Assembly (NCBI GenBank): GCA_020631735.1
Contig: CM036209.1
Coordinates: forward strand, 4,253,451 to 4,317,450
Origin: Saccharum officinarum
Taxonomy: Eukaryota > Streptophyta > Magnoliopsida > Poales > Poaceae
Direction of reading: 5' to 3'
Length of the DNA: 64,000 bases
Part shown: in pieces, positions 45,501-58,214 of the stretch
Layout of the letters: each line of letters opens with the position of its first letter
How positions within the stretch are numbered: the stretch's first letter is position 1
Translations under genes and position numbers: made by a program
The notes under the pieces: model-generated
The model's input: only the letters and a program-made list of their open reading frames with translations
What the model was told of the DNA's origin: nothing
Databases searched by the model: none

Positions 45501-47278
45501 GTCAAGTTAAGATACTTGTGATCTTGTTAAACTTGTGTTATGCTTAATGTGCTTGCCCTCTTTAATTGATTATGTGATGCATCTTGTGTTACCATTCATC
45601 ATATTCATACGCATGCATCTTGCATCTCATTTAGGTTCGCTAGATGCACCACGTGAAGGATGAGATGTTGAAGCCAAACCCGAAGACGGTGTTTGGTGGA
45701 ACTATCCCGAAGATGGAAGTACTCAGCGAGTGTCATCTGACAACTACTGACTTGTGTCGGATCCCAGGCAAGCCCCGGAGCATTCTAAGCCTCCTACTTT
45801 ACAAAAGCAATTGAGTATATATATATATATGTTATATATGTATTGTTGCATTAAGTTATAGGAGTTGATTGAAAACACTTGCTGCATATATATCCTTTCC
45901 TTGTCCCGTAGATATGCCTGAAATCCTATTTTAGTTCAGGATCGAAAATATTGCTTAGCCCTGCTTAGACCGGTAGAGATCGGTGATTTCCTGTCACCTG
46001 AAATTGTAGGTGGTTACGGGAATACTTTAGCTATGGAATGGATGTTATCCTGGAAATAACCAAGCGTTGATGAATAATTGGAGACCGGGCGGAATAAGTA
46101 TTGGGCAACCAGACAGGGTTCTGGGGTGCTTGTAGTTTCCGCCTGTGTCGATTAAGGACCGTCCGTTGTTGTCCCTCGGGTCATGTTGAACGCATGCCTC
46201 ACATTTAGCTGGCCGAATAAGGTACCTTTCGACCGCGAAGCTGGGAGATTATTCGGGCCGAGTGGATTGCCCGCAACGCACTGTACTGAAGCAGTAGTGA
46301 CAGGAAACGGGGGCGCGATGATAAGGCCAAAGAGCAGTCGGACGGCCCCCGGGTACAAGTGGTTCCTGGCAAGCTCGCGACTTTACCTGAATGGTTGACT
46401 CGGTGACCAACACCTCACTTTAGCGGGTGAGTGAGGTTTGTGTGAGGAATAAATCTCCAGTTGGATAGGAATTGGATTCGAATCGCCGTCGCTCCCGGTT
46501 AGTGAGCACTTGACTCGAGCTACTGCATCGTAGTAATGATTATGGAACACGGATGGTTATGTGGATGATGTTGGAAATGCTAAAACCTGAAATGGTAACC
46601 TTTGATGTTAATGGTTAATCAAGTGATTGCTTTAGCATAGGTGCTTACCTAGATTAAATAGGTTATAATAAAGATAATGCAAAAATACTTAAATTAGTTT
46701 ATTCATGATAACTTATGCTTTTCGCAAATGAGTCAAGCTAGCCCACTGAAAGAAAGCCTTGCATACTCCTTGGTGTCATTATTTCTGGTTTATGACGGGT
46801 AAGTCTAGCTGAGTACCTTCTCGTACTCAGGGTTTATTCCCACTTGTTGCAGGTTGTGATATAACATAGCTACTGCAAGAATTGGAAGACTCCGGCTGTA
46901 GTGGCGGAGTGTGATCATGGGCATGATCCGTCTGAGCTATCTCGTCTCTCTTGCTTTTATGGGAATTTGACCTTGGTACTGGCATGTATTTGAATTAAGG
47001 TAATATTAGTTTTCAAACTATTTTGCTTCTGCTACTTTTGAACTTGAGTTGTAATAACTCTACCCAACTCCGATATATGTTGAATTACTTATGAAATGGA
47101 TGTAACATATGACCTGTTATGTTGGACCACTACGATCTTGGCTTGTATGTTGGTTGGTTTGAAATCCCTCGTGATTTTATTGGACTACCGGAGTTATAGG
47201 AGCTTAAGTACGGGAATTTAATTGCTCCGGCGATTGTTTTTGTACTTTTGTTCTTATAATTTGGGCGGTTTCGTGACA
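42587..47278 (+). repeat. Left LTR of the LARD-like element (4692 bp)
   Basis: Starts TGTAACACCCCAGG and ends with TTTCGTGACA. A TTTATATATAG TATA-like box lies near 42724. The GC-rich island at 43560-44400 stands out from the AT-rich rest. Confidence 0.95.
43560..44400. other. GC-rich island in the left LTR
   Basis: C+G-rich tract with overlapping open frames on both strands. A stretch encoding ARQVFDGRPHRGHADVML in one frame resembles leader wording of other grass LTRs, but no protein family is clear. It may be a captured fragment or a transcribed leader. The counterpart is 51642-52482. Confidence 0.6.
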
Positions 47279-47280
47279 GC

Positions 47281-47292
47281 TGGTATCGGAGC
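47281..47292 (+). other. Primer-binding site of the LARD-like element
   Basis: TGGTATCGGAGC, two bases after the LTR end, one mismatch from the usual initiator tRNA-Met PBS. Confidence 0.85.
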
Positions 47293-50200
47293 AAGGTTCA
47301 ACACTAAACATGTCATATGTGTATTGAAAAACAAAGGTTTTGTTTGCAAAAATCAGTTTTTGACAACTTATAGCTACTACATATATAGGTTTGTTCAAAT
47401 CTGAATTTTAAATCTAAGTATGCCTGTGGTCATTTTCTTTATGCCCAATTAAGGACCCTTAGGTGGCTTAATTAAGTACTAACTTGGGGGTTTTAAATTT
47501 TCGCATCTACGCCCAAGCCAAGGTATGTTTGAGTGATAACTTGACCGCACTGTTACCTTGTGGTCGAATGGTAGAGGTAACCTTCATATATGAAATAGCC
47601 ATATATGTCGCTAGAGTTACATTCTTGCAACGTCGCACCTACGCCAAGGTAAGTGTGAGTTGGGAGAGCATGACCGTTCAACCATCGGTCTAGGGGAGAG
47701 TTAGCTATGGTTACTGACATAATTACATGTTTAACCATGTAATTATGAAAGTACTTAATTGTGGGTACATTTGTTGGGTAGTTATGATACCAAAGTATAT
47801 GCATCAGGGGATGTATGTATGGAGAGTATTTAGTTTACTGCTTTCATTGTGTGCTATATTGGGAATTGTTGGGCTGCAATGAAATTTTCTGCAGGTATGC
47901 TAACCCCGAATGCGTAAGTCGAATGTAGCAGGCGACTAGCTCTATATCGAGAGAATGCGTGTTATGCCACCGACATAGAACGTGATTGCCACCTTAGGCT
48001 GGCAATCTTGTGAGGACGAATAGGACGAAGCATGCATCATCATGATTGTTGCTTTGTGCATATAACTATGCTCCTCCCACTTTGTCCTAATAAATAAGTA
48101 ACCTGTGATTGATGTGCATGTACTAAGTTGGTTACTTTAGCATGCTTTTGTTTTGGTTAAACTTGTAGCTAGTTCTTGTTGGATAAATTCTTGTTAGGTG
48201 TGAGCCTTCTGCGTAGTATTGAATGCTTAAGCTAACCTGACTAATAATCTCAAGTGTCCGCTTAAAACTGTGATGCTGTGTAGATGCTTGTGATCTAGGT
48301 AGTGTCATAGTTGACCTCTCTTTTGTCCTCGGTGAGCATGTGAGTGTTGAAGATGCTTTATCCTAGAACAACGCTCATGTTACGTAATCGCATGGTTGTC
48401 GTCTCTAATTAGATTCTCCCGTAGGAGCCAGAGCCTATAGACGTGGTTGCTAACCCTTGAATGTTTGTGTATCCATGCCTTGCTTGAACCATAGGCCCTA
48501 GCGTAGTCCCCTTATATGTTTGCTTAGGCCTTGGACATCCACTACCTTTTCGAGAATGCCCTTGTCGATTGACCAACCAAGTTAAGTCCTAACGAACGTC
48601 GATCTTAACCACAGTTGTTGCTTGCCAAGTTTTGGAGACCATACCCAGTTCCATGTTGGACCTCCCGATTGTCTCTCCTACAGATGATCCGAGCAATGCT
48701 AATCTCTCGTTGTTTGATCTAGAAATCTTTATTTGCGAAATCAGGTGGCTATCTTATCAACCCAATCTCCGATCGGTGTATCATTTTGTTTGAAAGTTTG
48801 TTAAGTCCATCTCAACTTCTGACATCTCTCAACATTATTAATCTTGATCTCATGTTGTTGTCCAACGTGACCGAGAACCCTTGCTCAGTTGTCTTCGGCA
48901 ATTAAACTATGTTCCCTTGCGCTGTGTTTTAATCTTTGAATCGCCTCCTTGTTGACTCTAAACCTTGTAACTACCCTTGCTTGCTACTCCTCCCTGGTCT
49001 GGTGCTTGTTCTTACCACCTAATCGGTGCCACTTGAAATTTCACTTTGTTTGCGCGTTTAATAATGGTGTTACGATTAGCATTTTATGGTGCCGTGATGA
49101 AACCGAGAGCCTCCTGTGGGCGCGCACACAAGGTTGTGCTGCTCGGCACGCGCTGGTATCAAAGTTGCTATTCATGATCCATTATGAAACAACAACCGAT
49201 GTGTTATTTCTCGTGACCGTTTTCCTTGGTTATCTCCCTATATCTTATCTAAAGATTCATATCTTAGACCTTATGTAGTAGATATCCCTTGAAGTTGCTA
49301 AGAAGATGACCTTTGAAGAACAGTCACTGGCATAAGCATTAACAGACTGCAAGAGGTGGTAGACAAGTGACTCTCCCTATGTGCCCTTGTACGACGTCGG
49401 TCATCGATTGAGTAATGTATGCCATCCCTGTTGAATCGAATGGGCACCTAACACTAAATGATTGGACAAGTTATCCGTGGGATAAGAATTTATCGTCACA
49501 TTGTGCATTTGACCTAGTTATCAAAGTCTTGATCCTTGTGTGTATGATGGTCATACAGACGAAATCAACTCTCTCTGGTGTGACTCCTTATCTACGTAGG
49601 GATGCCCTCCGTGTGGAATAATGCTTTGTGCTCTGTGAAAATAGCCCACAACTTCAATGCTTGTGCATCATCAAGTTACTGTCTAGATCAACGGCGTAAA
49701 TTGTTCCCTGAGAAACCTATCAGGCAGACTATCACCTCCATCCTCAGCGAGACAAAAGGCTTCTTCTACTATGAGAAAGATGAGAAAGTGCAAAACACAC
49801 GCCTCAACATGTGAAGCAAAAGAAAAGGAAGAACGCGAAATTTGTCCAGAATTTTGTGACACTACACCGGTTATCTTCAAACTAATGGTTAGTGACTCAA
49901 ACGAAGTTGGATTGACCCAAACTTGGTAACCTCATTCCTTGCTTAGGACCCTTCAATGTCTTAAGTTGATATGAGTATTGGTTGAGTAAAACATAGGATT
50001 TGAGAGATGTCTTGTCAGCTTGGTTTGCTGCCATTTCAGAACAGAGCTATTTTGGTGGATACTTGCAACTTTTGTTGTCTTTGAGACCTAGCTAACATCC
50101 TTTTGAGGTAATGGTTCTCTAGTGCTGACGTGCCTCCGGTACTTTATATGTGTTTTTACCCAAGAGGTTGCATCTAATTCAACCCAGATAACTGTTGCCT

Positions 50201-50655
50201 TTGTATAAGAGAATCTTCTTAGATAACAGTTGGCAGAAATCCAGAACCGACAGAGTCAGCTATCACACTCACTGTTCCCTCAGTAGACTCAGATAATACA
50301 GTGTTGGCATCAGAGAAAGAGAACTGCACACGTATAACAATATGTAGTTTTCCATCAGTTGGCGTCTGAGTGAGTAAATTAGTCCATGCTCACAGTACTC
50401 TCCGTGCACCGTGAACAAAGTACCGTATTGTCTTGGATTCCTCCCAAAGTAACAATGCCTCATGGAAGTCAGTGAAGGAAATTATCTAGACCAAAGTTTC
50501 TACTTAGAGCGAGTATCAGAAAGTTGCCTTCCAAATTAGCCTCTATGCTATTTGAAGCTAAGTAGCCTGATGCGCTTGCAGATGTTGGAATTGGATAACA
50601 TGCTTCTCTTCCCTTAGAAAGTTCTTCGCACCGAATCTCGGGACGCGATTCTTTT

Positions 50656-50668
50656 AAGGGGGGAGGGC
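50656..50668 (+). other. Polypurine tract of the LARD-like element
   Basis: AAGGGGGGAGGG followed by C directly before the right LTR, the plus-strand priming site. Confidence 0.85.
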
Positions 50669-53600
50669 TGTAACACCCCAGGTGTTTGCCACCAGTTAAG
50701 CAGTGGGTTTGAGCTCAAACATGGCATATTAAGTGATGATGAGAATGTCAAGGTCAAACCTATAGAAACGAGCCCCAACCTAAACTTGGATGTTGCACCC
50801 TTGCTTTATATATAGGCCATTTTCAAGATATATGCTTGGGTGGAGTTATTGCAATATCTTCATGTGTCCCACCTTAGTACCTATCTATATTGATCCCTGG
50901 AAAAGTTTCATGATGTTTGGAATCAAAAAGTCACATAAAATGATAAGTTATATGCTTGTTGGAATGACTTTACTAAGTGCTGGAATTGCATTATTAAGTG
51001 GATGGAAATATAGGTCATCAACCAAACCTTGCAACCTTGCCCAAATGACTCTATATGGACTCTACAACAAAAGTCAAGAAAGGTTCGTGTTGAGCAAATG
51101 CCCAGAAAATGCTCCAATTGATCAAAAAGGATAATTTAAGCTTCATCGTGATCCTACTTTGGTTAAAGTAGAACAGTAGGTTCTATACCAGTTTTGAGGT
51201 TGGACCTTAAATGAAAGTTGTAGTACATATCATGTAGAACAAACTTTGTTTTTGGACCAAGAGCTAGATCAACTTGGAAATAAGTCAAACAGAGGCTCGA
51301 AGATTGAATCAGCGGCTGTTTTCAGACTTAGAATTTTTTTAAGTCTAGAATTCATCGTCGTCGACGTTGGCATGTCGCGTTCTCGTGTTTTCGTTAAGCA
51401 ACTTGACTTGACCCCAAAACAGAAGTTGGAGCTAATTCTTTGGAGAAGATCATACAAAAGGTTGGGATCAGTTTGACCATGTTTGGACCAAGTAGTTCGA
51501 CTTCAAGCAGAGCGACACTTAACCCTTGTTAAGTCACTGACAATGTCAACTTGAGGCTTGATTAGCTACTAATCCAAGAGTTTAATGTCTATGCACCCTT
51601 AATAAAAGTTGGAGAGCAGCTTGTGGACAACAACTTTGCTACAGGCGCCCAGGTCCGAATCCAAGCCGAATATGCTGAAAAACACGTCTGAACTCGGGCT
51701 CCATCGCGCGCGCCAGGTGTTCGATGGCAGGCCCCATAGGGGACACGCGGATGTCATGCTCGCCGCCGCTGCTCCACGCGTCGTGGGCGCCCCGCTGCAG
51801 CCGCCTGCCCTTGCCTGCGTAAATGGGGAGCACCAGAGCGCCCTCACTCGCATCTCTGCTCGCCCTGCTCTCCTCCTTCCTCGCCCTCTGCGTTGCCCTC
51901 GCGCGCCAGAGCGCGCCCGCCATGAATGCCGCCGCCGAGCTCGCTGCTGCTGCTACTGCCTCCACTCCATCCCTCCTCCATCCGAACCAAGCGCGGCATC
52001 ACCTTCTCCGTCGTGCATCGCCCCTCCTGCGCCTCTTTTCCGGCCACCGCAGCTGTCGTGGCGCCGTCGCCGCCGAGGAGTCGTCGGCGTTCCGCCTGCT
52101 CAAGTGGCCAGCAGGCCACAGGCCGCCTCCATCCATGTCGCGACTGCCTACAAGTGCGAGACAACACACTGATGCTCCTCCGCCACTCCACCGCCGTCGT
52201 AGTCGCCGGAGTCGACTCGCCGCCAGCCGCGGTTGCCGCAAGCAGCAGTCGCTCGTGGCCGGGCCACCTAGGGCCACCTCGAGCCGAGCTAGAGGCACCA
52301 GCAGGTGCGCGAGCTTGCCCTGGTGCTTCCCCGTGCTTCTCCGCGCTTCCCCCGCCGCCGACGTCCACCCTACCGGCCTCCCCGACGAGCTCCTCTACTC
52401 CAAATCGCGCCAAGGACCTCCTCCGAGAATTCAACAAAAGCCAAGGGCCTAACTGCACAGTCAGTGACTCAGATGAATAGTGCCGCGAGGACTGTTTTGT
52501 GATGGTTTTACAGGAACTTTGAAAATACATAGTAAATCATATAAAATTCGTAAAATAGCAAATGAGTACTTTTTGGAATCCTTGTGAAATTCTCTATGCA
52601 TTAGATCTATAATATAGCATGTTTTAGTTTAAAGTTGTCTCTGTAAAAATGGAATTGTGCAGCTAGGTTTTTAATGCTAGTTGTATTTGTCATTTTCATA
52701 ACTGTAGATCTAGGGCTCCAAATGAAGTGAAATTTTTGTGGCATGCTACTCATGTGATGTTTAATGTGTGGTAATTATTTCATGAATTTTTGGTTGCCAT
52801 ATGAGTGATTTATTAGTGTATCTTGCTCTCACATGAATTCTTGCAATAACAATTTGTCTTTTTCATAGAGGTTGATATACATGTCCAAATGGCTTGAAAT
52901 TTGTACAGTAGACTATTGGGTGTATGTAAGAGCTACTGTAATTTTTATAGATTTTATTATGGACTTTTGGTATATGTTTATTATTTCACCTTGCTAATTA
53001 AATAAATTAAGAAATGCATTAAAAGAAATTATTTAATGATGAGCACTATGCTTTTTGGTGATCATTTAACATGCACTTTATGATGGTTACATTGTTTGTG
53101 GCCAAATGTATGTTTGGAATATAAGTTAATATTTATTCTTGCAATTGATGCTTTCCTGGACAGTTTCTGGGACTTTGGTAATTGCACCATGAAAATGATG
53201 TTTGATGAGAAACATGCTTATAACAAAGTTGTAAATAACTTATTAATCTAGCTTGTGTTAAATTTTGGTGGCATTTGGCCTTATAGTTTGTGAGTAATGA
53301 CTATTTCAAGTTGGGTTCTAGAAATAGTTGTTCTCTGGAATCTCTGGACCAGATTCTGTAATTATGCATGTTTGACTTGGTTAACTTGAGAATCATGCTA
53401 AGATGAATTATAGACAGTTTCATAAGCTTTCTAGAATGTCTTGTTGCATGTCTATTGTATTTGTATAACTCCAGTTAGGATCCAAACATGTAGATGTTGT
53501 TTGCAGTCCAGAAATTGTCAGATGCTAGTCATGGTTGTTTACTCCATGTGTTGCTAAGTGTGGCTTATACCCTTGATGATAGTCAAGTTAAGATACTTGT

Positions 53601-55359
53601 GATCTTGTTAAACTTGTGTTATGCTTAATGTGCTTGCCCTCTTTAATTGATTATGTGATGCATCTTGTGTTACCATTCATCATATTCATACGCATGCATC
53701 TTGCATCTCATTTAGGTTCGCTAGATGCACCACGTGAAGGATGAGATGTTGAAGCCAAACCCGAAGACGGTGTTTGGTGGAACTATCCCGAAGATGGAAG
53801 TACTCAGCGAGTGTCATCTGACAACTACTGACTTGTGTCGGATCCCAGGCAAGCCCCGGAGCATTCTAAGCCTCCTACTTTACAAAAGCAATTGAGTATA
53901 TATATATATATGTTATATATGTATTGTTGCATTAAGTTATAGGAGTTGATTGAAAACACTTGCTGCATATATATCCTTTCCTTGTCCCGTAGATATGCCT
54001 GAAATCCTATTTTAGTTCAGGATCGAAAATATTGCTTAGCCCTGCTTAGACCGGTAGAGATCGGTGATTTCCTGTCACCTGAAATTATAGGTGGTTACTG
54101 GAATACTTTAGCTATGGAATGGATGTTATCCTGGAAATAACCAAGCGTTGATGAATAATTGGAGACCGGGCGGAATAAGTATTGGGCAACCAGACAGGGT
54201 TCTGGGGTGCTTGTAGTTTCCGCCTGTGTCGATTAAGGACCGTCCGTTGTTGTCCCTCGGGTCATGTTGAACGCATGCCTCACATTTAGCTGGCCGAATA
54301 AGGTACCTTTCGACCGCGAAGCTGGGAGATTATTCGGGCCGAGTGGATTGCCCGCAACGCACTGTACTGAAGCAGTAGTGGCAGGAAACGGGGGCGCGAT
54401 GATAAGGCCAAAGAGCAGTCGGACGGCCCCCGGGTACAAGTGGTTCCTGGCAAGCTCGTGACTTTACCTGAATGGTTGACTCGGTGACCAACACCTCACT
54501 TTTGCGGGTGAGTGAGGTTTGTGTGAGGAATAAATCTCCAGCTGGATAGGAATTCGATTCGAATCGTCGTCGCTCCCGGTTAGTGAGCACTTGACTCGAG
54601 CTACTGCATCGTAGTAATGATTATGGAACACGGATGGTTATGTGGATGATGTTGGAAATGCTAAAACCTGAAATGGTAACCTTTGATGTTAATGGTTAAT
54701 CAAGTGATTGCTTTAGCATAGGTGCTTACCTAGATTGAATAGGTTATAATAAAGATAATGCAAAAATACTTAAATTAGTTTATTCATGATAACTTATGCT
54801 TTTCGCAAATGAGTCAAGCTAGCCCACTGAAAGAAAGCCTTGCATACTCCTTGGTGTCATTATTTCTGGTTTATGACGGGTAAGTCTAGCTGAGTACCTT
54901 CTCGTAGTCAGGGTTTATTCTCACTTGTTGCAGGTTGTGATATAACATAGCTACTGCAAGAATTGGAAGACTCCGGCTGTAGTGGCGGAGTGTGATCATG
55001 GGCATGATCCGTCTGAGCTATCTCGTCTCTCTTGCTTTTATGGGAATTTGACCTTGGTACTGGCATGTATTTGAATTAAGGTGATATTAGTTTTCAAACT
55101 ATTTTGCTTCCGCTACTTTTGAACTTGAGTTGTAATAACTCTACCCAACTCCGATATATGTTGAATTACTTATGAAATGGATGTAACATATGACCTGTTA
55201 TGTTGGACCACTACGATCTTGGCTTGTATGTTGGTTGGTTTGAAATCCCTCGTGATTTTATTGGACTACCGGAGTTATAGGAGCTTAAGTACAGGAATTT
55301 AATTGCTCCGGCGATTGTTTTTGTACTTTTGTTCTTATAATTTGGGCGGTTCCATGACA
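50669..55359 (+). repeat. Right LTR of the LARD-like element (4691 bp)
   Basis: Aligns end to end with 42587-47278. By eye about 30 substitutions are spread over roughly 4 kb, and about 20 are crowded into the GC-rich island. Confidence 0.95.
51642..52482. other. GC-rich island in the right LTR
   Basis: Counterpart of 43560-44400. Most differences between the two islands are C/T or G/A changes at CG or CHG sites. Confidence 0.6.
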
Positions 55360-56091
55360 GCAACACCAAGCGGGAACCGGTATTTCCTCCTCCTTGTGGA
55401 TGATTACTCCCGTCACATGTGGGTCTGTCTGCTTCCCTCCAAGGACGCAGCTGCAACGGTGATCAAGCGTGTCCAGGCGGCAGCAGAGCGCAAGATGGGC
55501 AAGAAGTTGCTGGCTCTCCGCACAGATCGTGGCGGGGAGTTCGCCGCTGGGGACTTCGTCGAGTACTGCGCCCAGCTTGGTGTTCGACGTGAGCTCACGG
55601 CGCCGTACATGCCCCAACAAAATGGCGTCGTGGAGCACCGCAACCAGACTGTTGTCGGCACGGCGCGGAGCATGCTGAAAGCTAAGGGCCTTCCCGGCGT
55701 GTTCTGGGGAGAGGCCGTGACGACGGCCATGTACCTGCTGAACCGGTCGTCGTCCAAAAGCATCGGTGGAAAGACGTCGTAAGAGCTGTGGACCGGGAGC
55801 AAGCCAGGGGTGCATCACCTCCGCATGTTCGGGTGCGTCGCCCACGTCAAGGTGACCACACCGAACTTGAAGAAGCTAGATGACCGCAGCCGCCGCATGA
55901 TCTTCATCGGGTACGAGCCGGGGTCCAAGGCGTATCGCGTCTACAATCCCACGACCCAGCGCGTCCACATCAGCCGCGACATCATCTTCGACGAGGCGGC
56001 GTAGTGGGCGTGGACTGCTGCACAGGATGTCGATCCTGGCAACTTCATCATCCAGGAGTTCGACCCTCAGGCAACTGCATCAACGTCTAGT
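55360..56091 (+). pseudogene. Copia integrase, second part
   Basis: Continues the integrase core in the same frame after the duplicated GCAAC: LLLVDDYSRHMW, LRTDRGGEF (second catalytic Asp) and QQNGVVEHRNQ (catalytic Glu), then LKAKGLPGVFWGEAVTTAMY. A stop at about 55780 follows GGKTS. The frame then continues to the C-terminal RMIFIGYEPGSKAYRV and ISRDIIFDE, another stop at 56002, and fades out by 56091. RT is absent. Confidence 0.92.
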
Positions 56092-56195
56092 TAAAAGGTC
56101 GTCCATGCATTCAAACAAGAGAAAACTGGTTGAACTGTTGTTTTTTTGAACAAGAACCAGTAGAAACCAGGGTTGAACCAATGATCATGACCACT
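56092..56195. other. Junction after the truncated copia element
   Basis: Unrecognised sequence between the copia break and the minisatellite. Confidence 0.5.
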
Positions 56196-56905
56196 AGAAA
56201 ATTGGGTACCTAGAGACTAGACACACATGGGAATCTGACAACGGGAGAACCATCACGTGGGGAGGTGGAGGGAGGAGAAAAATAGAAAATTGGGTGCAGA
56301 ATAGCCGCGCATGGGAGGGGTCGGCAGGAGAAGTGACGCATGGGGAGGTGGGAGGCAGGTGAAAATAGAGAGAAAAAGATTAGGGAGTTGGGTGCCTGGA
56401 GACTAGTCGTGCGTGGAAGAGACACATGGAGAGGTTGGAGGGAGGAGAAAATAGAAAATTGGGTACCTAGAGACTAGCCGCGCGTTATAGGGATCAGGTG
56501 GAGAAGTGACATGTGGGGAGGTGGGAGGGAGGAGAAAATAGAGAGAAAGAGATTTGGGAGTTGGGTACCTGGAGACAAGCCGCGCGTGGAAGAGACACAT
56601 GGAGTGGTTGAAGGGAGGAGAAAATAGAAAATCGGGTGCCTAGAAACTAGCCACGCGTGGGAGACGTCAGTGGGAAAAGTGACATGTGGGGAGGTGGGAG
56701 GAAGGATGAAATAGAGAGGAAAATATTTGGGAGTTGGGTGCCTGGAGACTAACCATGTGTGGGAGAGACACATGTAGAGGTCAGAGGGAGGAGAAATAGA
56801 AAACCGGGTTCCTGCAGAGTGGAGACTAGTCGCACATGGGAGGGGGTTAGCGGGAGACGCAATAAGTCGCGAGGTGGGAGGGAGGAGAAACACAGAGAAA
56901 AAGGA
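56196..56905. repeat. Dimeric minisatellite (about 172-bp higher-order unit, about four units)
   Basis: Two related subunits alternate. The A type (about 90 bp) contains AAAATTGGGTACCTAGAGACTAG and GTGACATGTGGGGAGGTGGG. The B type (about 82 bp) contains GGGAGTTGGGTGCCTGGAGAC and GAGACACATGGAGAGGTTGG. Both end in GGAGGAGAAAATAG. Units differ by 10-20% by eye, so the array is not recent. Confidence 0.85.
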
Positions 56906-58214
56906 TCAAGGTGGACAAGGGCTTGGTTGGGTGAGCTCACCCAAGGGCATAGCAGGGATGGCCAGATAAGGCCAAAAGAAAGGCACTCAGTCCAAAGAGC
57001 ACTAATCACTTCTCGCACCCAAGTGGCGGTGAGGCAACACTTGTCTTGTGGACCGAGGTTTCACTCAAGATTTTTGAAAGGGCACTAAGAGGTCACCTAA
57101 ACTTGATAAGAGGAAAAGTTTATAATCTTTGTCAAGGTTTAGCAAGAGATTTTGAGAAAGCTTGGCTTGGATCGTTACACAATTTGGTTTGTGGGATTGA
57201 TATCGAGTTATTGACAATGGAGATTCATTGGTTGAAGTTTCCTAAATTTCAGGATGTTAAACTATAGCATCTCCCTGACTTATTTACTACTTTCAAGTAA
57301 TTGTGGACTATTTTCCCCTTGATACTCTTTCATCATTCATGCCTTTTTCTCTTCGTTAATTCTTAATTATCTGGCATCGATACACCACTGCCCATCTCTA
57401 GCTGCTGCTCAATTATCTGGCATCAATGCGCCACAATTTGGTTTGTGGGATTGATATCGAGTGTTATCGATGCACCACTTGTGCCTCATGCGGCACTTGA
57501 AAGCACCCCAAGCACCTAGTCAAGCCATCACAACCAGAGCATTTTCCACCTAATTGGGCAAATTTGAGTTTGGAGCATTTGGTTCATGCCCTAGTAATAG
57601 CCCACAATTACTATGGAGCCTTTGTATCTAAAACACTAGCCTTTGTATCTAAATATTTAGCAACTTTTAACCCCTGCACATTTGTCAAGCTGATCATATT
57701 TTCTAAAATGAAATGACAATTGTGCCTTTATATAATTACGTTTAAGTGTTTCCAAAACATTCCCCCATAGTATTTTTGTAGGGGCAAAATAGTAAAGTTT
57801 GTTTTGATAAATGTGATGTGCCAAGTAATTTGAATCAAATAAAGTGGTGAAAAGAGTCAAGTGTTTGGAAACAAAGGTTGATATAAACTATGGTTTACAC
57901 TTTGTTGATAATAATTTAGAAACAAAAATATGATTACATTAACAACACATCAATGATTCCGTGTTAGATATAAATTATTCAAAAATTGATAAATTAACCT
58001 ATATAAACTTTGAGCTCATTTGGGCTGGGTGACAGTGTAAAAGAAAAGGAAAGAAAAATGAACAATGCATGGTGTACCTTAGTGGGACTGCAGTAGGGTA
58101 TAAGCTAGGAGAGGCCTCTACCCAACAGCAAACATGTTGATAGGGTAGGCAAACCTTGGTCGAGGCAAAATCTTTCCATGACTCGATCCAAACAGCCGCC
58201 TAGAGCCTGCTTGG
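56906..58214. other. Non-coding stretch with a dispersed duplicate block
   Basis: No gene seen. Positions 57200-57540 are the diverged partner of 32878-33130. The phrase CACAATTTGGTTTGTGGGATTGATATCGAG occurs twice, at 57177 and 57432, an internal direct repeat. Confidence 0.55.

Larger units (their letters stand above)
47279..50668 (+). other. Interior of the LARD-like element
   Basis: 3390 bp. Only short frames of no recognisable family. Repeated phrases such as CGCATCTACGCCCAAGCCAAGGTA and CGTCGCACCTACGCCAAGGTA (47503-47650) are present. No zinc knuckle, protease or RT motif. Confidence 0.75.
42587..55359 (+). mobile_element. Large-LTR retrotransposon derivative (LARD-like), complete, 12.8 kb
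   Basis: Two direct repeats of about 4.69 kb (42587-47278 and 50669-55359) with TG...CA ends flank a 3390-bp interior. The 5-bp duplication GCAAC lies at 42582-42586 and 55360-55364. A PBS follows the first LTR and a polypurine tract precedes the second. No gag or pol motif is visible in the interior, so it must depend on enzymes from other elements. The superfamily is not certain; LTR wording suggests Ty3-gypsy. Confidence 0.93.
40067..56091 (+). mobile_element. Outer Ty1-copia element, 3'-truncated, split by a nested LTR element
   Basis: Layout: LTR, PBS (40617-40628), gag, protease and the start of integrase to 42586. The foreign element occupies 42587-55359. Integrase then resumes at 55360 to about 56091. 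Reverse transcriptase, RNase H and the 3' LTR are missing, so the 3' half was lost. The GCAAC duplication on both sides of the nested element shows that the two parts were once continuous. Confidence 0.88.
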
